Below, one piece after another: positions 51,074 through 59,416 of a stretch of DNA of 64,000 nucleotides. The notes below the pieces were generated by a model. It ran no database searches and was not told the origin of the DNA. It saw nothing but the letters and a program-made list of their open reading frames with translations. Origin of the DNA: Klebsiella michiganensis (lineage in GTDB: Bacteria > Pseudomonadota > Gammaproteobacteria > Enterobacterales > Enterobacteriaceae); assembly GCA_000963575.1 (NCBI GenBank), contig CP011077.1, forward strand, positions 1,736,001-1,800,000, read 5' to 3'. The position numbers were made by a program, and so were the translations under genes. How positions within the stretch are numbered: position 1 is the first letter of the stretch; each line of letters begins with the position of its first letter.

Positions 51074-51604
51074 ATGGCTAACGCCGATAGTAACACATTC
51101 ACGCACACGACAATGACGCAGGATCAAACCATTATTGCTCAGGACATGGCGGCGTTATTAAAAATACCGCTGGGCGGCAGGGACGATTTATTTCATGTGC
51201 TGCATATTTGCCGCTGCTGGATGGATGAATTAATCGAAACACATAGCCACGCGGAATACATCGCGCTGGTGGGGCGTTTGCTGGCGGGGTTTAACGTGCT
51301 AAGGGTGGTTCTGGAGCATCCGCTGCCGCCACACTTAATTGAGCGGTTAACGGTGGAAGAGGGGCAAGAGGCAGCCCCCTGTACCGTGTCTGAAGCCGAT
51401 TCCGATATGCTCTGTGACTATTGCGGAGCCTTGACCCAGGTGTTGCTGGGCCAGCAGCTTGGGCAGGGGCAACAGGCGCAGATGACGGATCTGCTCTGCC
51501 AGCTGTTCAGCCTGCTGGAAGAGAATTTAACCGCGCCGCGCTTCGTGCGCACGAAGAAAGGGTTGGCGTGGACTAATGGCGAACTGGTGCAGGGTCTGCA
51601 CTAA
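51074..51604 (+). CDS. Hypothetical protein, 176 residues
   Basis: Not recognised. ATG at 51074 has CCAGGAG nine bases upstream. The protein is soluble, acidic and mostly helical; it lacks signal and membrane segments. After a Thr/Asn-rich first 20 residues come two helical blocks (LFHVLHICRCWMDELIETHSHAEYIALVGRLLAGF and MLCDYCGALTQVLLGQQLG), and three or four Cys in CRC, CDYC contexts. CDYC with the earlier CRC could bind a metal, but the spacing is not that of a known finger. Codon use is like the core genome, unlike the A+T-rich genes just before it. It ends before a strong hairpin. Confidence 0.7.
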   Translation: MANADSNTFTHTTMTQDQTIIAQDMAALLKIPLGGRDDLFHVLHICRCWMDELIETHSHAEYIALVGRLLAGFNVLRVVLEHPLPPHLIERLTVEEGQEAAPCTVSEADSDMLCDYCGALTQVLLGQQLGQGQQAQMTDLLCQLFSLLEENLTAPRFVRTKKGLAWTNGELVQGLH

Positions 51605-51615
51605 ATAAACGGCGT

Positions 51616-51651
51616 CCCGCCTTCTCTGTGACAAAGCACGGCGAAGGCGGG
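51616..51651. terminator. Hairpin between the 51074 gene and the MscS-type gene
   Basis: CCCGCCTTC and GAAGGCGGG arms with an 18-base loop between two convergent genes. No clear T run. A very similar stem, CCCGCCTTTGCC, closes the ABC operon at 58054. Confidence 0.6.
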
Positions 51652-51697
51652 CAGGGAACCTGAGAGTCTGGCAAGTATTAAGGAAACCCGGCGCAAC

Positions 51698-54124
51698 CTA
51701 AGACGAAAACTCATTGTCATCGTCTAAAGCCTTCGCCCGCTGCTTCATAAAAACAACTTCCTGCGGGCTGGAAAGGTTCACCTCATTTTTGCGCAGCAGC
51801 TTGAGGATATTAAACAGCAGTTCGCTTTTGCTGGAGCCGACCATGCGCGGGCTGGCGACGTAGCCGGTCACGCTCAGGATAATGCCTTCCGGCCCCAGCT
51901 GGCTGAAGCGCACATACGGCGCAGGCGTGGGGAGGATCACCTCATAGTCCTGATAGGCGCTGAGCAGCAAATCGCGCACCAGCTCCGGGTCAATGTTGGT
52001 CGGGAAGGTCAGGGCGATGGTGACCACCCCTTGCGCGTTGCCCATCGTCGCGTTACGCACGTTCTGGGAAATCAGCTGCGAGTTGGGGACGATCATCGTC
52101 GAGCGGTCGCTGAGTTGGATCTCCGTGGCGCGCACGTTGATCCGCCGCACGTCGCCCTCAATGCCGCCGATGCCGATCATGTCGCCGACCTTGACCGGGC
52201 GTTCTGTCAGCAGGATCAGGCCGGAGATAAAGTTCTTCACAATCTCCTGCAGGCCAAAGCCAATCCCTACCGACAGGGCGCTGACAATCCAGGCCAGGTT
52301 GTTCCACTGAATGCCCAGCGCGGCCAGGGTGATGAGGATCAGCAGCACGTAGCCAACGTTGGTAAACAGCGTAATCAGCGAGGCGCGAATGCCGATATCG
52401 GTAATGGTTTTGGGTAGCAGCTCCTGGCTGAGCCAGCGCTGGGTCACGCGTAGAATGTACAGGCCAATCACCAGGCAAAGCAAGGCGTTCAGCAAGTTAC
52501 CGGGCACGATATGCAGCTGCTTCAGCCCGTCGCCGCTTAAAATCGCCACCAGCTTGCTGATCAACAGGCTCGGCGTGGTGGTGCCGAAGGTGCCGTTAAA
52601 CAGCGCGATGATGGTCATGAGTATCAGCGCGCATTTGGTGAAGGCGGTAAATACCACCGCCAGCTGCTCAAGGTGCCGGTCTTTAAACCGCAGCGACTTT
52701 TTCATCGCCTGGCCGGTGGCGGTGTGCGGTGAAAACACGGCGGCGAAAAAGTCGGTGGCGAAGGTCACCAGATAAAAAAACGCCACCAGCACCATGCCGA
52801 ACCAGATGACCTGGTAAGTCAGGTAGCGGGCGAAGGCGATGTAGCCGATCAGCAGCGAAGCCAGAATCACCAGCGAAGCGAGCATGACCAGCAGGCAGAC
52901 TAAGGCGTCGAGCCGGGAGCGCTTCTCGGCGGGTTCGCCATTCTTTTCCAGCCGCCGGTGGGCGTGCTGCACGCGCAGCATCATTATCAGCAGCACGCTG
53001 GCCATGACGGCAGAAATTAGCCCGTTGGCGCGGATCGTGGTGCCGAGACTGGCGCCAATCGTATTATTAATCAGGTCGAGGCAGCCAATGACCAGGCCCA
53101 GAATTGCCAGCAGCGGCGGGAAGTAGCGCACGCTTTCTGCCACGCTGTCGTCGATTTGCACCAGCCGCCAAGAGGGGCGTTTCAGGGAAAGGAACGCCCG
53201 GCCAGCGCCATATATTAATGAGCAGAACACGGCCAGCTGGACGAAGCCATCGACAAAATCGTTAACCTGGGGAGAGAACTCTGCCACCCGAGAAAAGGCA
53301 CTTTTCACAATCGAAAGCGCCAGCATAATAGTAAACATGGTTACTAACGTGCTGGCCAGCGTGTTGAAGCTGCGGCGCAGGCGGCCATCCGGCAACCAGG
53401 TGATGTTGATCCAGACCAGCAGCCGCTCAATCAGGTAGCAGCCGGAGAACGCAATCCCGGCGGCGGCCACGAGCAGCCAGAAGGTGCCCCAGAACCACTC
53501 GGGTTCCCAGGCCGCCTGCCAGGTTTCCAGCAGCCGATCGCCGAAGGCATTGAAGCGCTGGATATCCACGGCCTGGGTATCGGCTTCCTGCAGCCAGAAG
53601 GTGCCGCTCAACATGCTCCCGCTGTTCGACGCCAGTTGGGATTTAAAGTAGGTGCGGCGGAGATCGTTAATCTGGATACCGAGCGCGCGGATATTGGTTT
53701 GCAGGCTTTGCGAGGTACTGATGGCCTCATCAATCTGCTTTTTGTCACTGTTCAGCGCCTTGCGCTGCCGGGACACGCTGGCGGTTTCATTTCCCGCCCC
53801 TGATTCCGGGGCCGGCCCCAGCACCTGCAGCTGAGCCTGAACTTTCTCATGCATCGGCTGCAGCAGGGCGGCCAGGTTATCCACCTCCACGCCTAGCTTT
53901 TGCGTGGTGTCGAACAGCTTGATCAGCCGGCTGTCGGTATTGGTCTGCGAAACCTGCTGCTTAATGTTGTCTATTTGCGTCTTATATTGCTTTAACTGCC
54001 CGGCAATCTCTTTCAGGCTGGGTTCCTGGCCTTCGGTTTGCGCGGCAAGGGGACTTGCAGCGTTCAGAAACAGGCCGACAAATAACAGACAGGTCAGGAG
54101 GAAAGTATGCAAAGTTTTGCTCAT
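51698..54124 (-). CDS. DUF3772-type mechanosensitive channel (MscS family)
   Basis: 808 residues. Signal peptide MSKTLHTFLLTCLLFVGLFL ending near SPLAAQ; a periplasmic coiled-coil region rich in Gln/Lys (KQYKTQIDNIKQQVSQTNTDSRLIKLFD, about 40-70) that belongs to the DUF3772 type; several membrane helices between about 210 and 570; then the MscS core with the pore helix (VSALSVGIGFGLQEIVKNFISGLILL) and beta domain (VGDMIGIGGIEGDVRRINVRATEIQLSDRSTMIVPNSQL). It should open on hypo-osmotic shock. It is related to YbiO/MscK-type large channels, but no E. coli gene stands here. Start Met 54124 is used; a TTG 12 codons upstream is unlikely. Divergent from the ABC importer. Confidence 0.88.
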   Translation of the reverse strand: MSKTLHTFLLTCLLFVGLFLNAASPLAAQTEGQEPSLKEIAGQLKQYKTQIDNIKQQVSQTNTDSRLIKLFDTTQKLGVEVDNLAALLQPMHEKVQAQLQVLGPAPESGAGNETASVSRQRKALNSDKKQIDEAISTSQSLQTNIRALGIQINDLRRTYFKSQLASNSGSMLSGTFWLQEADTQAVDIQRFNAFGDRLLETWQAAWEPEWFWGTFWLLVAAAGIAFSGCYLIERLLVWINITWLPDGRLRRSFNTLASTLVTMFTIMLALSIVKSAFSRVAEFSPQVNDFVDGFVQLAVFCSLIYGAGRAFLSLKRPSWRLVQIDDSVAESVRYFPPLLAILGLVIGCLDLINNTIGASLGTTIRANGLISAVMASVLLIMMLRVQHAHRRLEKNGEPAEKRSRLDALVCLLVMLASLVILASLLIGYIAFARYLTYQVIWFGMVLVAFFYLVTFATDFFAAVFSPHTATGQAMKKSLRFKDRHLEQLAVVFTAFTKCALILMTIIALFNGTFGTTTPSLLISKLVAILSGDGLKQLHIVPGNLLNALLCLVIGLYILRVTQRWLSQELLPKTITDIGIRASLITLFTNVGYVLLILITLAALGIQWNNLAWIVSALSVGIGFGLQEIVKNFISGLILLTERPVKVGDMIGIGGIEGDVRRINVRATEIQLSDRSTMIVPNSQLISQNVRNATMGNAQGVVTIALTFPTNIDPELVRDLLLSAYQDYEVILPTPAPYVRFSQLGPEGIILSVTGYVASPRMVGSSKSELLFNILKLLRKNEVNLSSPQEVVFMKQRAKALDDDNEFSS

Positions 54125-54317
54125 GGGATGGCGCTCAATGTCCCTATTAATATCTCCCAAGTATGGTCAGGCGGCGATCGGATTGCCATTTTTTATCATC
54201 GGGCGGCCAGAGGGGTTACTTATCCTGCTAGTCTGAAATATCTGCTCGCCAGGTTCTGGTCATACTCTTGTCAGATTCGGCTGGTTTAATCGTCGCAACG
54301 GAAAAAAGGGACATAAA

Positions 54318-55295
54318 ATGATGAAAAAACATGTGTTGTTGACGATGCTGCTGGCGGTAATGAGTACTTCTGCTCTGGCAAAATCTACCTTAACGCTTTA
54401 CACCAGCCAGCCCAATGAAGACGCGCAGACCACCGTCAGCGCCTTTGAAAAAGCGAACCCGGACATCGAAGTGAAATGGATCCGCGACGGCACCAGCAAG
54501 CTGACCGCCCGTTTACAGGCGGAAATGGCGGCCGGGGGCGCAGTGCCGGATGTACTGCTGATTGCCGACAGCGTGACCATGGAATCCCTGAAACAGCAAA
54601 ACCTGCTGGCGGCTTACAAGTCACCCGAAGCCGCGCGTTTTGATGCCCAGCTGTATGACAAGGACGGCTATTACTTCGGCACCAAGCTGATTACCACCGG
54701 CATCGCGTACCACAGCAAAGCCCCGGTCAAACCCACCTCGTGGCTCGATTTACTCAAACCCGAGCTGAAGAACATGACCACGCTGCCAAGCCCGCTTTAC
54801 TCCGGCGCGGCGCAGATCCATCAGGCCGCAGTCATGGGCGCCCCGACGCTGGGCTGGCAATACTACGAAAAACTGAAAGCCAACGGGGCAATGCCGCAGA
54901 GCGGCAACGGGGCGGTGATGAACGCCATTGCCTCCGGCAGCAAAGCCTACGGTGTGCTGGTCGATTACATGGCTATTCGTGAGAAAGCCAAAGGCGCGCC
55001 GATTGAATTTGCCTTCCCGACCGAAGGTGTGAGTATTGTCACCGAGCCGGTGGCGATGATGAAGGGCGCTAAAAATCCCGAAGCGGCAAAGGCGTTTATC
55101 GATTTCGTGCTCTCCAAAGCGGGCCAGGAGCAGGTGCTGAAACAGGGCTATCTGCCTGCCGATGCCAGCCTGCCGGTGCCGCAGGGTTTCCCGCCGCGCA
55201 ACAGCATCAAAATCATGCCGTTTGATGCTGCCCAGGCGCTGGCGGACACCGAAGCGAACAAAAAGCGATTTGCCGACCTGTTCGGTAGCCGCTGA
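54318..55295 (+). CDS. ABC importer, periplasmic binding protein (AfuA/FbpA-like)
   Basis: 325 residues. Signal peptide MMKKHVLLTMLLAVMSTSALA, then TLTLYTSQPNEDAQTTVSAFEKANPDIEVKW, a family 1 extracellular solute-binding fold of the iron/AEP/sugar-phosphate cluster. The tandem Tyr pair that binds iron in FbpA is not seen: only a single Tyr stands in GVLVDYMAIREKA. Related proteins bind Fe3+, 2-aminoethylphosphonate or hexose phosphates, so the ligand is open. No Fur box is visible upstream, which weakens an iron role. ATG at 54318 behind AAAAGGGA. First gene of a three-gene operon; the permease starts 3 bp after its stop. Confidence 0.85.
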   Translation: MMKKHVLLTMLLAVMSTSALAKSTLTLYTSQPNEDAQTTVSAFEKANPDIEVKWIRDGTSKLTARLQAEMAAGGAVPDVLLIADSVTMESLKQQNLLAAYKSPEAARFDAQLYDKDGYYFGTKLITTGIAYHSKAPVKPTSWLDLLKPELKNMTTLPSPLYSGAAQIHQAAVMGAPTLGWQYYEKLKANGAMPQSGNGAVMNAIASGSKAYGVLVDYMAIREKAKGAPIEFAFPTEGVSIVTEPVAMMKGAKNPEAAKAFIDFVLSKAGQEQVLKQGYLPADASLPVPQGFPPRNSIKIMPFDAAQALADTEANKKRFADLFGSR

Positions 55296-55298
55296 TTG

Positions 55299-57011
55299 AT
55301 GCTCAGCCCGGCATTGTCCCGCCCTGAAGACGGCAGCCTGATGAAAGGGCTGCTGCGTCTGCTTATCGTCGTCATTGCGCTCCTGAGCCTGCTCCCCACC
55401 CTGCAACTGCTGGTCTCCGCGCTGCTGGACTGGCGGCTGGGCGGCAACAGCAGCCTGGGCCGCGTTCTCAGCAACCCGAACACCTGGGTCGCGCTATGGC
55501 ACAGCCTGTATACCAGCGGCCTGGGGGCGCTGCTTTCCCTTCTGCTGGGCAGCCTGTTTGCCTTCTGCCTCGGGCTGATGAACATCCGGGGCCGCCAGGG
55601 GTGGGCGTTTCTCTTTATGCTGCCGATGATGATCCCGCCGCAGGTCACGGCCCTGAGCTGGCTGCAGCTGTTCGGCCCCGGCAGCGTGTTGCTCAACAGC
55701 CTGGGCCTGGCGCCGGGGTTTGGCAGCCCCAATCCGCTTTATTCCGCAGAGGGAATCGCCTTCCTGCTCGGCATCCAGCACGCCCCGCTGGTGTTCCTCA
55801 CCCTGCGCACGCAGTTACAAAGTTTGCCGCAGGAACAGATAGAGGCGGCGAGGCTGAATGGCGCTTCTCTTTGGCGGGTTTTCATCGACATCATTCTGCC
55901 GCTGTGCCGACCCGCGTTGTGGGCCGGGGTGGCGCTGGCCTTTGTTTCCGCCCTCGGTAACTTTGGGATCCCGGCGATGCTCGGCATCCCTATCTCATAT
56001 TTCGTGTTGCCCGTTTACATCTACCAGGCGCTCTCCAGTTTTGGCCCGTCGATGCTGAACGAGGTGGCCTCGCTCTCGGTGCTGATGGGCGTGCTGGCCG
56101 TCGCCATTGTGACGCTGCAGGGCATCATGCAGCGGCGTTACGCTTTGCCGCTGATCGGCATGGCCGGGCGGGCGGCAAGTATCGCGCCGGGGAAGGGGCG
56201 GCTGGCGGTGGAGATCCTGCTCGCGCTCGTACTGGGCGGGATGCTGGTGGCCCCGCTGCTGGCGCTGATCGCCACCTCGCTGGTGCCAACCCTGGGCGTG
56301 CCGCTCAACGGCGACACGCTGACGTTTGCCGCCTGGACCGGCATTTTTGATGAGCAAAGCGCCACTTGGCGGGCGCTGACCAACAGCCTGCTGCTCTCCA
56401 TCAGTGCCGCTGGGCTGCTGATGGCGCTGAGCCTGCCGCTGGCCTGGCTGCTGGTACGCCGCCCCAGCCGGCCGCTGCGCTGGCTGCACAGCCTGATCGA
56501 CATTCCTTACACGCTGCCCGGCGTGGTGCTGGCCATCGCCTGCATTCTGCTGTTTGCGCGCCCGCTGCCGCTGCTGAACGTCAGCCTCAGCGGCACGCTG
56601 ACGATTATTTTCTTCGCCTACCTTGCCCGCTTTCTTACCGTCTGCCTGAAGCCGGTTCACACCAGCATGCTGCAGTTGGATCCGGCGATGGAGGAGGCCG
56701 CGAGCCTGGCGGGAGCGGATGCCTCCCAACGGTTACGCCACATCGTGCTGCCGCTGCTGGCCCCGGCGGCCTTTGCCGGTGCTCTGCTGGTGTTTCTCAC
56801 GGCGGTGAACGAACTGACCGTCTCCGCGCTGCTCTGGAGCGCCGGGAAAGAAACCCTCGGCGTGGTGATTTTCAACCTCGACGAAAGCGGCGACAAGGTG
56901 ATGGCCTCGGCGATTTCCGTGCTGGTGGTGCTGCTGGTCGCCGTGGTGATGCTGTTACTCGGCACGCTGGGCCGTTATTTACCGAAAGGAGTCATTCCAT
57001 GGCAGAGCTAA
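55299..57011 (+). CDS. ABC importer, fused double permease (FbpB-like)
   Basis: 570 residues with about twelve membrane helices in two similar halves, each with a MetI-type EAA loop: QIEAARLNGASLWRVFIDIILPL (about 175-200) and MEEAASLAGADASQRLRHIVLPL (about 460-485). The fused form is typical of FbpB/AfuB/PhnT-type importers. ATG at 55299, four bases after the binding-protein stop (TGATTGATG). It overlaps the ATPase gene by 13 bp. The substrate is unknown. Confidence 0.88.
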   Translation: MLSPALSRPEDGSLMKGLLRLLIVVIALLSLLPTLQLLVSALLDWRLGGNSSLGRVLSNPNTWVALWHSLYTSGLGALLSLLLGSLFAFCLGLMNIRGRQGWAFLFMLPMMIPPQVTALSWLQLFGPGSVLLNSLGLAPGFGSPNPLYSAEGIAFLLGIQHAPLVFLTLRTQLQSLPQEQIEAARLNGASLWRVFIDIILPLCRPALWAGVALAFVSALGNFGIPAMLGIPISYFVLPVYIYQALSSFGPSMLNEVASLSVLMGVLAVAIVTLQGIMQRRYALPLIGMAGRAASIAPGKGRLAVEILLALVLGGMLVAPLLALIATSLVPTLGVPLNGDTLTFAAWTGIFDEQSATWRALTNSLLLSISAAGLLMALSLPLAWLLVRRPSRPLRWLHSLIDIPYTLPGVVLAIACILLFARPLPLLNVSLSGTLTIIFFAYLARFLTVCLKPVHTSMLQLDPAMEEAASLAGADASQRLRHIVLPLLAPAAFAGALLVFLTAVNELTVSALLWSAGKETLGVVIFNLDESGDKVMASAISVLVVLLVAVVMLLLGTLGRYLPKGVIPWQS

Positions 57012-58027
57012 GGCTGGACAAGCTCAGTAAGTTTTTTGGTGAACAGGCAGTGGTGAAGGATCTCAACCTGACGATCCCTTCAGGGGCGTTTACCGCCCTG
57101 CTGGGGCCGAGCGGCTGCGGCAAAACCACCACGCTACGGATTGTCGCCGGGCTGGAGTCGCTGAGCGGCGGTCGCCTGCTGCTGGGTGATAAGCTGCTGG
57201 CCGACAGCGGCACCCACGTTCCGCCGGAACAGCGTGACATGGGGATGGTGTTCCAGTCCTACGCCCTGTGGCCGCACATGACCGTGGGCGAAAACGTTGG
57301 CTACCCGCTGAAGCTGCGTAAGATTAATGGCGCGGCGCGTCAGAAGCGGGTGATGGAGGCGCTGGAGATCGTGGAGCTTGGGGCCTATGTCGGGCGCTCG
57401 CCCCAGGAGCTTAGCGGCGGGCAGCGGCAGCGGGTGGCGCTGGCGCGCTGCCTGGTTTCGGAGCCGCGAGTTGTCCTGCTTGATGAACCACTGGCGAATC
57501 TCGACCGCCATCTTCGCGCCACCATGGAGCAGACTTTCCGCGAATTTCACCGCCGCACGGGGGCGACGTTTGTCTACGTCACGCACGACCAGGCGGAGGC
57601 GATGGCGCTCGCCAGCCATATCGCCGTGATGCACCAGGGCGAACTGATGCAGTGGGGCACGCCACAGCAGCTTTATCAGCAGCCGCAAAATCGCTGGGTG
57701 GCCGGGTTTATCGGCCAGGGCAGCGTGCTGTCCCTCGCCGTATCGCCGGGTTTGCAAAGTCTGGATCTCGCAGCATTGCATGGCGGCCTGGATCGGTCGG
57801 GGCGCGATAAAACCGTGCCGGTGCTGGTTCGCCCGGAGCATGTGCAGATCGCGGGCAGCGGGCCGGTTGCCAGCGTCGAAAGCTGTATTTATCAGGGAGA
57901 GCGGTATCTGCTGGAGCTACGTTTGCAGGACGGGCAGGGGCTGAGCGCGTTTCATTCTGCGCCGCTGGCGGTGCAACAGGCCGTGAATGTGCAGTTGTTA
58001 CAGGGCTGGCGGCTGGATGCGGCGTGA
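56999..58027 (+). CDS. ABC importer, ATPase (FbpC/AfuC-like)
   Basis: 342 residues. Walker A GPSGCGKTTTLRIVAGLE, Q-loop MVFQSYALWPHMTV, signature LSGGQRQRVALARCLV, Walker B VVLLDEPLANLD, VTHDQAEAMALASH, and a C-terminal TOBE domain (VLVRPEHVQI). ATG 56999 has AAAGGAG upstream; a much longer upstream frame is only open because of the permease gene's codon use. Together with the two upstream genes it forms a complete importer; a strong hairpin closes the operon at 58054-58088. Confidence 0.92.
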   Translation: MAELRLDKLSKFFGEQAVVKDLNLTIPSGAFTALLGPSGCGKTTTLRIVAGLESLSGGRLLLGDKLLADSGTHVPPEQRDMGMVFQSYALWPHMTVGENVGYPLKLRKINGAARQKRVMEALEIVELGAYVGRSPQELSGGQRQRVALARCLVSEPRVVLLDEPLANLDRHLRATMEQTFREFHRRTGATFVYVTHDQAEAMALASHIAVMHQGELMQWGTPQQLYQQPQNRWVAGFIGQGSVLSLAVSPGLQSLDLAALHGGLDRSGRDKTVPVLVRPEHVQIAGSGPVASVESCIYQGERYLLELRLQDGQGLSAFHSAPLAVQQAVNVQLLQGWRLDAA

Positions 58028-58053
58028 GAGAGCCACGCGGTTGGCAGGAGTAT

Positions 58054-58088
58054 CCCGCCTTTGCCATGATAAAAACGGCAAAGGCGGG
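58054..58088. terminator. Strong terminator hairpin between the ABC operon and roxA
   Basis: CCCGCCTTTGCC and GGCAAAGGCGGG, perfect 12-bp arms with an 11-base loop, between two convergent genes. Confidence 0.75.
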
Positions 58089-58096
58089 GCAGGGCT

Positions 58097-59218
58097 TTAG
58101 TCTTCGAAGAACCAGTAACCGCTGTTCACCAGGGCGGCTAACGTGGCGAGGAAGGAAGGATCTTCCAGCGCATCGCCAAACTTCTCGGCGTCCAGCTTGA
58201 TGTGGCTGGCCAGCGCTTCCACCGCCGGGCGGTGTGGGCTGTCGAGCTTCTCGCCGTTCACGTACACCTCTCCGGCCACGCGCAGCACGCGCAGGCCACC
58301 CAGGCGCACCAGCTTGTCACCCTGTTGCAGCGCGTCGTAGATCTCATCCGGCTGATAAGGCGGCTCCGGCGGCGCAACGTCCAGCTCATGGCGGGACTGG
58401 GTAATAAACTCGCCAAACCAGCTGTGGAAGGTCTCCGGCTGATTAACGATGTCCAGCATCATCTCGCGCAGCTGGTCTATTTCCTGCGGCAGTATATCTG
58501 CCGGGTGCTGGCGCTCAGGCACGTCCGGGTCGGTATAACGTAACCCGCCCAGCTCGCGCTGCAGCACGTAGTCGGCAAAACCGCTGATAAGCTCGCGGCC
58601 ACTTGGGGCGCGGAAGCCCACGGAATAGTTCAGCGCGTTTTCCAGCGAGTAGCCTTCGTGCGGGAAGCCCGGCGGAATGTACAGAATGTCGCCCGGCTCC
58701 ATCTCTTCGTCGATGATGGCGTCGAACGGCTCAACCTGGAGCAGGTCCGGGTGCGGGCAATGCTGCTTCATGGCAACTTTTTCACCCACGCGCCAGCGGC
58801 GGCGGCCCACGCCCTGAATAATAAACACGTCGTACTGGTCCAGGTGCGGGCCTACGCCGCCGCCGGGCACAGAGAAGGAGATCATCAGGTCGTCAATGCG
58901 CCAGTCGGGCAGGGCGCGGAAGGGGCGCATCAGGGCGCTGGAAGGTTCATGCCAGTTGTTCACGGCCTGCACCAGCAGCGACCAGTTGTTTTCCCCGAGG
59001 TGATCGTAGCTCTGGAACGGGCCGTGGCTGACCTGCCATTTACCGCCCTTGTGGCTGACGAGGCGGCTGTCCACCTCGTTTTCCATGGCCAGGCCGGCCA
59101 GCTCATCCGGTGAAATAGGGTCGATGAAGTTTTTGAAGCCGCGTTTCAGCACCACAGGGCGTTTTTGCCAGTAGCGTGCAATAAAGTCGGGCCAGTTTAA
59201 ATCCAGGTGATAATCCAT
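58097..59218 (-). CDS. roxA: RoxA (YcfD), ribosomal protein L16 arginine hydroxylase
   Basis: 373 residues, the E. coli length. JmjC-type Fe(II)/2-oxoglutarate oxygenase that hydroxylates Arg81 of ribosomal protein L16. Metal ligands His and Asp in VGPHLDQYDVFIIQ (near 123-136) and the second His in PPGFPHEGYSLENALNYSVGFRAPSG; a C-terminal winged-helix part follows. Met at 59218 (MDYHLDLNWPDFIARYW) is the family N-terminus; open frame continues 20 codons upstream. An ERIC element lies just upstream of its start. Confidence 0.96.
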   Translation of the reverse strand: MDYHLDLNWPDFIARYWQKRPVVLKRGFKNFIDPISPDELAGLAMENEVDSRLVSHKGGKWQVSHGPFQSYDHLGENNWSLLVQAVNNWHEPSSALMRPFRALPDWRIDDLMISFSVPGGGVGPHLDQYDVFIIQGVGRRRWRVGEKVAMKQHCPHPDLLQVEPFDAIIDEEMEPGDILYIPPGFPHEGYSLENALNYSVGFRAPSGRELISGFADYVLQRELGGLRYTDPDVPERQHPADILPQEIDQLREMMLDIVNQPETFHSWFGEFITQSRHELDVAPPEPPYQPDEIYDALQQGDKLVRLGGLRVLRVAGEVYVNGEKLDSPHRPAVEALASHIKLDAEKFGDALEDPSFLATLAALVNSGYWFFED

Positions 59219-59259
59219 ATTATTGTCTGCCTGCGAATGGAGGAGCCTGACACGAATTA

Positions 59260-59386
59260 TATACCCTTCATACTTCAAGTTACATGTGCGTTGGGCTTTC
59301 CTCGTTCACCCCGGTCACTTACCGAAGTCAGCCTCAGGGGATTCCCTGCGTTGCCGCCTGCCAGCAACTCAATTATTTAGGGTATA
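59260..59386. repeat. Full-length ERIC element (127 bp)
   Basis: Ends TATACCC and GGGTATA are inverted, and the length is exactly 127 bp, the ERIC size. Outer arms CATACTTCAAGTTACATG and AGCAACTCAATTATTTAG enclose the core CGTTCACCCCGGTCACTTAC ... CTCAGGGGATTCCCTG, which matches the ERIC1R/ERIC2 primer region. It lies between roxA and phoQ in the roxA leader. Confidence 0.9.
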
Positions 59387-59416
59387 AATAAGAGCAAGCC
59401 AGGTTACGGGACTATT

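Noticed and set aside
54125..54160. TTG start twelve codons upstream for the MscS-type channel
   Set aside because: It would put charged residues before the signal peptide; Met at 54124 begins a normal signal sequence.
54318..58027. Firm naming of the ABC operon as fbpABC or afuABC iron importer
   Set aside because: The binding protein lacks the tandem iron-binding Tyr residues and no Fur box is visible; the ligand is left open.
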